64,000 nucleotides of DNA from Phanerodontia chrysosporium (lineage: Eukaryota; Basidiomycota; Agaricomycetes; Polyporales; Phanerochaetaceae): assembly GCA_001910725.1 (NCBI GenBank), contig MJGA01000002.1:2418001-2482000 (forward strand), read 5' to 3'. Shown one piece after another: positions 46,946 through 55,044 of this stretch (position 1 is its first letter; each line of letters starts with the position of its first letter). A program made the translations under genes and the position numbers. Below the pieces are notes generated by a model. That model saw only the letters and a program-made list of their open reading frames with translations. It was not told where the DNA came from and ran no database searches.

Positions 46946-47545
46946 TGTCACAGTTTTTCGTCTTAACCCTTAGGGTTAGGGGCAGCAGGTGACAGAAGCG
47001 ATTACTCCGAACTGTGACATGCAGAAGCGCTGGAGTGACAGCCCTAGGCTCGGGGCTGGTCACGTGATACGGCGGTCACGTGATGCGCACACGTGCGGTA
47101 TCCCAGGGTCACATGGTCGAAGGTCTAGAAGCAGGCAAGGGTCTGGAAGCGCCGAGACACTCCGGAATGGACTAGAAAGCCCTGGAGGTCTCTGGACAGG
47201 TCCGGACAGTGCTGGAACGTTCTGGAGGTTTCTGGGACATCGTAGGAACATTTAGGAACGTGTAGGAGAATGTAGGAATGCCTGTAGGGCACTAGCCAAT
47301 AGCGTAGTAGGTATTAGATAGCTAGGACCCTGAACACCGGTCCCTGGGGACCTGGTGCACATGTATATAAACCCTGAGGGCTGGGGGTGCCTCCCCAGCT
47401 TCAATCTCATCGCATCTCACCTCTCTAGCCTCTATACCTCGTCTTCAAGCCTGGCTACACCCTTTGTAGTCCAAGTAAACCTTTGCCAGTGAGTATTGCT
47501 GGTTGGTTTGGTGTATAGGCGCTAGGGCAGCGCATTTTTGTGATA
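46946..47545 (+). repeat. LTR, inner element 5'
   Basis: 600 bp. Predicted U3 46946-47396 and R/U5 47397-47545. Near the start it carries TTAACCCTTAGGGTTAGGGG (telomere-like). Three CACGTG boxes, a heat-shock-like element and degenerate GTAGGAA repeats (47242-47282) lie in U3. Confidence 0.94.
47364..47407 (+). promoter_or_regulatory. LTR core promoter: TATA box and predicted transcript start
   Basis: TATATAAA at 47364-47371; the predicted first transcript bases AGCTTCAATCT (47397-47407) lie 33 bp downstream, the normal TATA-to-start distance. The start is chosen because these 11 nt are complementary to the primer-binding site. Confidence 0.7.
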
Positions 47546-47547
47546 GA

Positions 47548-47558
47548 AGATTGAAGCT
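47548..47558 (+). other. primer-binding site, self-priming type
   Basis: AGATTGAAGCT, two bases after the LTR end, is the exact reverse complement of AGCTTCAATCT at 47397-47407, the predicted 5' end of the transcript. Such an 11-nt match is the hallmark of self-primed Tf1/sushi elements. The outer copy has the same site at 57700-57710. Confidence 0.75.
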
Positions 47559-47851
47559 AGCCAACCTACTCCACCTTTGGTGGCCTAGGTTATTGCTTTG
47601 GGTTCTGGGGGCTTGTTTGAACAAGTGCTTTTGCGCTTTGTTCAGTTTTCTGCCGATCCACAGGCGTAAGTGGGCACTATAGTACCTTTTTAGGTACAGA
47701 CAGGGGAACGTGGTGTAACCCACCTCAGAGGGCTTTGCCTGCGGACGAGTAACCCCTGTTGTAGTGCTGGACTAAGGGTGTAATACCCTGTCCAACCAGT
47801 TTTAGCTGCGTGGCGTGGAAACCCGCAGTAATACCCCTTTCTCTTCGTTGA

Positions 47852-48667
47852 GGGTTGGCTGGCAGGAAAGCCTTGCGCTTTGCCTGTGTGGAGAAGTTTT
47901 CTGGCTTGTGTACACAGGCTGACCCGTGTTTACTAGTGCCTAAAGCTGCTAGGAACCGTTTTGTCCTTGCTAAGGACGAGAGCTCTGGCAAACCCTTGCT
48001 TGAGCGCATCAAGATCTCGAACCTTCACCGCTTCAAAGACGTTGGGAAGCCGCGCCCTGCGTACAAACCTCGCACTACACCCTACACCCCTGTCCCTGGT
48101 CGTCGTGAAAGGCTTGCTCGTGAAGCAGACTTGAACGACTTCAAGCACCAGCTTCAGCTCGAAGACTATCGCAACGAACAGCGCAAGCGCCGCCTACTCG
48201 ATCGCATCGCGAACGCCCCTCCCCCTCTACCCCTCATCGAACGTATTGAACCTCCCCCTACTCCCCCTATCGAAGTCAAACCCATTCCCAAAGACCTTCG
48301 CTTTCACACCAACACTCAGGTCCATCAGCTGCGCGACTACGGACGAAAGTTCAACGGCACCCTTAACCACTTGGGTCCGTTCTTTCAGAAGCTAGACGAG
48401 CAGCGTTTTCGAGTTGGGTTGACTGAACACGAGCTCTACACCTTGGGCTTGTTCAAGGAGAGGTTCGACAACATTCGCAAACACCTTCAGACCATCGTCG
48501 AGACGAAGGAGTACACCACGAGGGAGTGGAAGAAGATTTCGAGGGATTTGAAGAAGGCAGGCGCACATAGCTTCGCTGAGCTTAAGCCACGCTTCGCTGA
48601 GCATTGCAGGGAGCTGATTCAGGAGTTGGGTGAAGATTGGTTGTTTTTGGAGAAGAACCTCGATTAG
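47852..48667 (+). CDS. ORF1, methionine-free leader ORF (inner copy)
   Basis: Open for about 270 codons and ends 29 bp before gag. No in-frame ATG exists; the first near-cognate codon is TTG at 47855. Not recognised. The product would be basic and proline-rich: ERIKISNLHRFKDVGKPRPA, APPPLPLIERIEPPPTPPIE, then a helical second half (YTLGLFKERFDNIRKHLQTI, REWKKISRDLKKAGAHSF, LIQELGEDWLFLEKNLD). The outer copy is intact and differs by one residue (T to A in KFNGTLNH). A GTAAGT donor near 47667 and an acceptor at 47863 could also supply a spliced start, but no ATG exists upstream. A real protein from a non-AUG start is inference. Confidence 0.5.
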   Translation, partial: GLAGRKALRFACVEKFSGLCTQADPCLLVPKAARNRFVLAKDESSGKPLLERIKISNLHRFKDVGKPRPAYKPRTTPYTPVPGRRERLAREADLNDFKHQLQLEDYRNEQRKRRLLDRIANAPPPLPLIERIEPPPTPPIEVKPIPKDLRFHTNTQVHQLRDYGRKFNGTLNHLGPFFQKLDEQRFRVGLTEHELYTLGLFKERFDNIRKHLQTIVETKEYTTREWKKISRDLKKAGAHSFAELKPRFAEHCRELIQELGEDWLFLEKNLD

Positions 48668-48696
48668 TTTTTGTATCTGCGCGTTTTTGAATCAAG

Positions 48697-50276
48697 ATGT
48701 CGCTCAATTCAAATCCTGTTGACTTTGGTTTGCGTTCTGCTGCGAGTTCAAGTGGTATGGACCCTTGGGGAGCGTTAGAACTCGGCTCTATGGCTGAGGG
48801 AGGCCCTACCCCAGTTTTGGCCGCTGCGCCGCTTTCGACCTCTTACGAAGAGTACAGCCAGTCATGGGTACAAGCCGCTCAGGAAGGACTGACTCCTGGC
48901 GACTTCAAGGCCCTCGTTGACAGCCTGGGTAACTGGGTAAAGGCTGAGATAGCTCAAGTAAGGTCGGAAATGGGTTCAGAAGTCCTTCGCTTGAAGGAAG
49001 CCCTTCGCAAACGCAAAACCGAGGCCAAGACACTTCAGGAGCAGATAGACACTCTTGAGCAGACTAGACAGCACTTGTCTGCGCAGATAGCAGAGGCTCA
49101 GAACCAAAATCGCGTTTTGCAGAACGCTATGCAGGTGCTGAAGCAGGAGAACGAGAGCTTGAAAGTGTTGGTTCAGCAAGGCACTAGTGGAGGCAACGTT
49201 GGGTTGTCTCAGTCTTTGTTCCCTACCATGAAGGAGCCTGACACCTTTAATGGTGATAAGGCTAGCAAGCTGGATGACTGGCTCGAGTCGATGGCACTCT
49301 GGTTGCGCCACCGTGGCGTAATGGACGACGAAAAGAAGATAGAGACGGCGATGACTTACCTGCGAGGTTCAGCAAAGAAGGTCATGCAAGAGTACTTCGA
49401 CAAGGTGGCAGACTCAAAGCCCCTTGGTACTTGGACCAACTTTGTGAACGAACTCCAGAAAGGATTCCAACAGACCGACAAGAAGGACAGGGCAAGGGCA
49501 GAGTTTGAGCAGCTTGTCAGCAAGAAAGGAACGAACGAGAAGACTTTCAATGAGTTTGCTGCTCGTTTCCGTTCGCTGGCTCGCCAAACCGGCTTCTCCA
49601 ACGAAGAACTGTTGGTCAAAGCCTATGCCCATACCCCTCGTGCCGCCGCCGATGTACTGGCAGCCCGTGGTCGTGCTCAGTGGGCTACGACCTGGGATGG
49701 TTGGTTGAAGGATGTTCAGGAGATTCTGCAGGATCAACGTCTCTTGACGGGCACCGTACTCTCTGGACAGCCTCAGTCGTCGAAAGACCCTGACGCTATG
49801 GATGTCGACGCCTTGAAGAAGGGCTCAGCCCAGGGTAAAGGCAAGACAGCCAAAGTTCAGAAGGTTGCCATGTCGTTCGAGGAGGCGAAGAAGAAAGGCT
49901 GCTGCGCTCAGTGTGGAGGCAAAGGCCACATCGCCAAGGAGTGTCCATCGAAGAAGAACAACCAGGTTCTTCGACGTCGTCGAGTAAAACCACCAATGCA
50001 CCGGTGGCCAGTTCGTCAAAGGCTTCGCCTTCAAAGGGAAAGGAGAAGGATAAGGGCTCTCGCCACACGAAGAACAGCGTGCGCGAGGTGTACGCCAGTG
50101 ACTCGGAGAGATTCCAGGAGGTAGCCTCTGACGAGGAATCGAGCTCAGATAGCTCAGAAGAAGAAGATACCCCCAAGACCAAGCACAAGAAGAAGTCGTC
50201 TTCGAAGGAGAAGGCGCAGAAGATTAACCGCGTGGTATTCTCAGACGATGAGGATTTTCTGCAGGGACCGATGTAG
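48697..50276 (+). CDS. gag of inner element, with a 1-nt break
   Basis: Structural Gag. The ATG at 48697 is the first ATG of the whole predicted transcript. Order: N-terminal region, a long coiled coil (LKEALRKRKTEAKTLQEQID, AQNQNRVLQNAMQVLKQENE), the retrotransposon gag core (FNGDKASKLDDWLESMALWL, FVNELQKGFQQTDKKDRARA), a CCHC knuckle CAQCGGKGHIAKEC and a serine-rich acidic tail ending in DFLQGPM. At 49963 the copy reads AACAACCAGG where the outer copy has AACAACTCAGG, so a missing T shifts the frame after SKKNN; the proper tail continues in another frame to the stop at 50274-50276. Confidence 0.9.
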
Positions 50277-53200
50277 AGTCTGCGACATCTGGTCCGTTTT
50301 TAGATTTCCTTTACCCTCCCGACTCAGTAGAATGTATTAGATCAGTTTTGGAATCGAGAAAAGTCTCTAGTTTACCCTCTAAATCGAGCTTTATCGTTCC
50401 AGTAACTTTGAGTCAGGGTAAGGAAATCAGAGTGCAGACTACCGCGCTGGTTGATTCAGGGGCCTATGCTGTGTTCATTAGCCATCGCTTCGTCAAGAAG
50501 CATAAGCTGAAGACGAACCAGCTGGCCAGGGAGATACGCGTTTACAACGCAGATGGCTCCAGGAACAAGTGTGGCAGTATTGAGGAGTACGCTTGGCTCG
50601 ACGTAGCCGTAGGGGACCATGTCTCCAGACAAGCATGCCTCATTACAGATCTGGGTGGAAAGGACATGTTCCTCGGCTTTAGCTACTTGAAGAAGCATAA
50701 TCCCGAGATAGATTGGGATAAGGGCGAGTGGAAGTACTCCAGATGCCCAGATTCTTGTCGCTTTACCAGCCACAAGGCTCAAGTAGCGCAAGCAGAGCTC
50801 GAAGAACCTATGGATGAGGACTTCGAGGAGGAAGAAGAGGAGCCTTGGCTCCAGTGGGTCGACCCTTCCACCCCAGATGGCCGCGTTTTGGCATTAACTT
50901 GCCGGAAGATCGCAGCGATGTGCAGTATTCGTTCGCTGGAGGGAATCGAGGGCTGGGAGCAGCTTGTCCCTGCACAGTATCAAGACTATGGGGACGTGTT
51001 TTCGAAGCGTGCAAGCGAACGGTTACCCGTACGAAAGCCTTACGACCACGCTGTCGAGTTTATCGACGGAGCTACCCTACCTCGACCAGCTCGTAATTAC
51101 TCGCTGTCGCCAGAAGAGAGGAATTCTCTGGACGAGTGGATTCAGGAGAATCTCGCCAAGGGATACATCAGACCAAGTAAATCCCCGCTGGCAGCACCAG
51201 TCTTTTTCGTGAAGAAGAAGGACGGTTCATTGCGCTTGGTGCAGGACTACAGAAAGCTGAACGAAGTCGTTAAGAAAGACCGCTTCCCTATACCCAAGAT
51301 CTCAGACCTTATAGATCGACTATCTAAGGCTAGTATATACACCAAGATTGACCTTAGATGGGGGTATAACAACGTCAGAATCAAGGAAGGAGACGAGTGG
51401 AAGCTGGCCTTCATCACACCTTTCGGTTTATACGAACCTACAGTGATGTTCTTCGGCCTCAGCAATGCACCAGCAACCTTTCAGCGCATGATGAACCATA
51501 TTCTCGACGATCTGATTCGAGAAGGGCATGTCATGGTCTACCTAGACGACATTCTCATCTTCACGAATGACTTGGACCACCATCGGCGATTAGTTCGCGA
51601 GGTATTGCAGCGGCTACGCGACAATGACCTGTTCGCTAAGCCAGAAAAATGCTTCTTCGAGACGGATAGCATTGAATACCTCGGAATGATCATCAGCAAG
51701 GGGTCGGTTCAGATGGATCCATCGAAGGTAGATGGCGTTTTATCTTGGCCCATACCCAAAAGGGTCAAAGATGTCCAGGCTTTCCTGGGTTTTGCTAACT
51801 TCTACCGACGGTTTATTCGAGACTTTGGCAAGATTGTTCGCCCATTGTCAGAGCTTACCCGCAAAGGCAAAGAGTGGGAATGGGGGCCTGAGCAGCAGGA
51901 TGCCTTCGATACACTCAAAAGAGCGTTCACTACTGCGCCTATTCTCAAGATTCCAGACGACGAGCACCCTTTTAGGCTCGAATGCGATTCGTCAGACTTT
52001 GCTACGGGGGCTGTACTTGAGCAACTGGGCGAGGATGGCCTTTGGCACCCTGTCGCGTTTTACTCCAAGGCGCTAGGCGTACATGAGCGCAACTACGAGA
52101 TATACGACAAGGAGATGCTAGCCATCATCCGCGCATTGAAGGAATGGCGCCACCACTTGGAGGGACACCCTCTACCATTCGACATATGGTCAGATCACCA
52201 GAATTTGACCTATTTCCGCAAGGCGCAAGACTTGACGCGACGCCAAGCACGTTGGAGTCTTTTCCTCACACGTTTCCACTTCAAGTTGGAGCACAAGCCT
52301 GGAAAGACGATGAAGCGGGCTGATCCAATGTCCAGGAGGCCAGATCATGAATTGGGGGTGGATTGCGACAATCGTGAAAAAGTCCTTTTGAAGCCAGAAT
52401 ATTTCGCGATTCGAGCCATGCAACCAACCCATTCATCGATAGTGGACGATAGCAAACTGCTAGAAAGGATCAGAAAAGCCCTGCTGGACGACGAAGTCAC
52501 CAAGTCGTACAAAGACCTGATGTTGAAAGGACCAAGAGAGTTCGGGAAGGACTTAGCGGAATGGCACCTCGAGGACGGGCTACTACTGCACCGAGGCAAG
52601 GTGTATGTGCCCAAGGACGACAAGATTAGGGCGGATCTACTCAAGTTACACCACGACTTCCCTGGGGCTGGACACCCTGGACGATGGAAGACGTTGGAGT
52701 TGCTGTCGCGCAACTACTGGTGGCCAGGAATGTCGGTTTACGTCAAGAAGTACGTCGCAGGCTGCGAAGTCTGCCAGTCGCATAAAAACGTCAACCAGAA
52801 GCCTGCTGGCCTGCTACAACCGAACGAGGTTCCGTCGGAACCCTGGGAGATAATCTCATGCGATATGATCACGGACTTGCCTGAGTCGGACGGTTACAAC
52901 GCTATCTTCGTAGTCGTTTGCCGCTTAACCAAGCGAGCACATTTCCTCCCCATCACCAAGGAGTTTTCAGCCAAGGATCTGGGAAATTTGCTCTATGAGC
53001 GTGTTTGGCCTTTGCACGGCCTACCCAGACAGATCATTTCGGATAGAGGAACGCAGTTCGCCGCGAAACTCTTCCAGGAATGGTGCAGACTCCTGGGGAT
53101 CAAGTCAGCAATGACTACAGCGTTTCACCCTCAGGCAGACGGTCAGACTGAGCGAGTTAATCAGTCATTGGAGCAATATCTGCGCTGCTACACAAGCTTC

Positions 53201-54409
53201 AGGCAGGACGACTGGGCGTACCTTTTGCCCTCTGCCGAGTTTGCGTACAACAACCAGGCGCATGAAAGCACCAAGAACTCGCCATTCTTCGTCGAATATG
53301 GCCGTCATCCACGCATGTTCCCAGAGCAGGACCGTGTTACAAGGTTGTCAGAACTGGACGACTGGACGAAGCTTAGACAGGAGGCCCAAGATCAGGCGAA
53401 AGCCGCGCTCATGCTGGCTGCAGAGCGAATGAAGTGGTACTACGACCAGGGTAAATCAGAACCCTTGTTCAAGGTCGGAGACCGTGTTTGGCTTGACGCA
53501 AAGGATCTGAACCTTCGGGTTCCCTCCAAGAAACTGGCACCAAAGCGAGTAGGCCCTTACGAGATCGTAGAGCAGCTGGGACCGGTCACCTTCAAGCTGA
53601 AGTTACCAGCCCATGTGAAGATTCACCCGGTCTTCCACGCAAGCAAGCTCACGAAGCACGTCGAGGATGAGGTTGCCAATCGCACGCGCAAACCCCTACC
53701 ACCCATTCGTGTGGGTGATGACGAGGAGTACAAGGTCGAGCAGATCGTAGATGCACAGCCAGACTCTAAAGGCCGTGTTATGTACCGAGTACGGTGGAGA
53801 GGCTACGATGAGCATAGCGACACATGGGAATACTTGCCCAATCTCAAGCACGCTATGGCGAAGGTCAAACAATTCCACAGGAAATACCCAGATGCGCCGA
53901 AGGCAATTTCCCTTCTGCAACGCCACCACGACGAGGAGGATGAGTTTTTCGTGCGCGAACTCGCGCTACTCCAATCTTGGGGAGCAGACGACCAGTTCGA
54001 GGTCGAGCTCATGAACAAGGACGCAAAACTCCCCTCACGTGGCTCGCCAGAAAGTGCAGGGTTGGATCTTTTCATCACGGAAGACCTTACGCTCAAGCCC
54101 CATGATCGCAAGCTAGCGTCAACGGGCCTTCGAATGTGTACTCCACCAGGTACCTACGCTCGAGTCGCACCACGGAGTGGCCTCAGCCTCAGAGGCATCG
54201 ACATAGGAGCAGGCGTTATTGACCGAGATTATCGAGGGGAGCTCAAAATTCTACTCATCAACAACTCGCCCGACACCTTTACTTTCCACAAGGGTGATCG
54301 TGTCGCTCAACTCGTGCTCGAAAGAATCTCCTACGCCGAACCAACTCCGGTTTCTCGCCTCGACTCAACCATTCGCAGCAGCGATGGTTTTGGCTCCACT
54401 GGTATTTAG
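50252..54409 (+). CDS. pol polyprotein of inner element (PR-RT-RH-IN-chromodomain-dUTPase)
   Basis: Open in the -1 frame relative to gag from 50252. Retropepsin with ALVDSGAYAVFISHRF; reverse transcriptase with LRLVQDYRKLNEVVKKDRFP and YLDDILIFTND; RNase H (LECDSSDFATGAVLEQ); integrase with the HHCC finger HHDFPGAGHPGRWK/CEVCQSHK and DDE residues in ISCDMITDLPES, IISDRGTQFA and QADGQTERVNQSLEQYLR; a chromodomain (YKVEQIVDAQPDSKGRVMYR, VRWRGYDEHSDTWEYL); and a C-terminal trimeric dUTPase with all five motifs (SAGLDLF, APRSGLSL, GAGVIDRDYRG, GDRVAQLVLER, RSSDGFGSTG) ending the protein. No ATG precedes the protease motif. Frame intact throughout. Confidence 0.95.
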   Translation, partial: GFSAGTDVESATSGPFLDFLYPPDSVECIRSVLESRKVSSLPSKSSFIVPVTLSQGKEIRVQTTALVDSGAYAVFISHRFVKKHKLKTNQLAREIRVYNADGSRNKCGSIEEYAWLDVAVGDHVSRQACLITDLGGKDMFLGFSYLKKHNPEIDWDKGEWKYSRCPDSCRFTSHKAQVAQAELEEPMDEDFEEEEEEPWLQWVDPSTPDGRVLALTCRKIAAMCSIRSLEGIEGWEQLVPAQYQDYGDVFSKRASERLPVRKPYDHAVEFIDGATLPRPARNYSLSPEERNSLDEWIQENLAKGYIRPSKSPLAAPVFFVKKKDGSLRLVQDYRKLNEVVKKDRFPIPKISDLIDRLSKASIYTKIDLRWGYNNVRIKEGDEWKLAFITPFGLYEPTVMFFGLSNAPATFQRMMNHILDDLIREGHVMVYLDDILIFTNDLDHHRRLVREVLQRLRDNDLFAKPEKCFFETDSIEYLGMIISKGSVQMDPSKVDGVLSWPIPKRVKDVQAFLGFANFYRRFIRDFGKIVRPLSELTRKGKEWEWGPEQQDAFDTLKRAFTTAPILKIPDDEHPFRLECDSSDFATGAVLEQLGEDGLWHPVAFYSKALGVHERNYEIYDKEMLAIIRALKEWRHHLEGHPLPFDIWSDHQNLTYFRKAQDLTRRQARWSLFLTRFHFKLEHKPGKTMKRADPMSRRPDHELGVDCDNREKVLLKPEYFAIRAMQPTHSSIVDDSKLLERIRKALLDDEVTKSYKDLMLKGPREFGKDLAEWHLEDGLLLHRGKVYVPKDDKIRADLLKLHHDFPGAGHPGRWKTLELLSRNYWWPGMSVYVKKYVAGCEVCQSHKNVNQKPAGLLQPNEVPSEPWEIISCDMITDLPESDGYNAIFVVVCRLTKRAHFLPITKEFSAKDLGNLLYERVWPLHGLPRQIISDRGTQFAAKLFQEWCRLLGIKSAMTTAFHPQADGQTERVNQSLEQYLRCYTSFRQDDWAYLLPSAEFAYNNQAHESTKNSPFFVEYGRHPRMFPEQDRVTRLSELDDWTKLRQEAQDQAKAALMLAAERMKWYYDQGKSEPLFKVGDRVWLDAKDLNLRVPSKKLAPKRVGPYEIVEQLGPVTFKLKLPAHVKIHPVFHASKLTKHVEDEVANRTRKPLPPIRVGDDEEYKVEQIVDAQPDSKGRVMYRVRWRGYDEHSDTWEYLPNLKHAMAKVKQFHRKYPDAPKAISLLQRHHDEEDEFFVRELALLQSWGADDQFEVELMNKDAKLPSRGSPESAGLDLFITEDLTLKPHDRKLASTGLRMCTPPGTYARVAPRSGLSLRGIDIGAGVIDRDYRGELKILLINNSPDTFTFHKGDRVAQLVLERISYAEPTPVSRLDSTIRSSDGFGSTGI

Positions 54410-54429
54410 GCTTCACCAGGAGGTTCAGC

Positions 54430-54444
54430 TAGAATTGGGGGTAA
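54430..54444 (+). other. polypurine tract
   Basis: AGAATTGGGGGTAA-type purine tract directly before the 3' LTR, the usual plus-strand primer position. Confidence 0.7.
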
Positions 54445-55044
54445 TGTCACAGTTTTTCGTCTTAACCCTTAGGGTTAGGGGCAGCAGGTGACAGAAGCGA
54501 TTACTCCGAACTGTGACATGCAGAAGCGCTGGAGTGACAGCCCTAGGCTCGGGGCTGGTCACGTGATACGGCGGTCACGTGATGCGCACACGTGCGGTAT
54601 CCCAGAGTCACATGGTCGAAGGTCTAGAAGCAGGCAAGGGTCTGGAAGCGCCGAGACACTCCGGAATGGACTAGAAAGCCCTGGAGGTCTCTGGACAGGT
54701 CCGGACAGTGCTGGAACGTTCTGGAGGTTTCTGGGACATCGTAGGAACATTTAGGAACGTGTAGGAGAATGTAGGAATGCCTGTAGGGCACTAGCCAATA
54801 GCGTAGTAGGTATTAGATAGCTAGGACCCTGAACACCGGTCCCTGGGGACCTGGTGCACATGTATATAAACCCTGAGGGCTGGGGGTGCCTCCCCAGCTT
54901 CAATCTCATCGCATCTCACCTCTCTAGCCTCTATACCTCGTCTTCAAGCCTGGCTACACCCTTTGTAGTCCAAGTAAACCTTTGCCAGTGAGTATTGCTG
55001 GTTGGTTTGGTGTATAGGCGCTAGGGCAGCGCATTTTTGTGATA
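54445..55044 (+). repeat. LTR, inner element 3'
   Basis: 600 bp, one difference to the 5' LTR seen by eye. Followed by TSD CTTCT (55045-55049). Confidence 0.94.

Larger units (their letters stand above)
46946..55044 (+). mobile_element. inner Ty3/gypsy retrotransposon copy (plus strand)
   Basis: 8,099-bp full-length element: 5' LTR 46946-47545, PBS 47548-47558, leader and ORF1 to 48667, gag 48697-50276, pol to 54409, polypurine tract just before 54445, 3' LTR 54445-55044. Inserted head-against-head into gag of an almost identical element. The two LTRs differ at one base that I can see (47107 G, 54606 A). Confidence 0.95.

Noticed and set aside
46989..47255. 88-codon open frame present in every LTR
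   Set aside because: It lies in U3 upstream of the predicted transcript start, has no domain, and its conservation follows from LTR identity.
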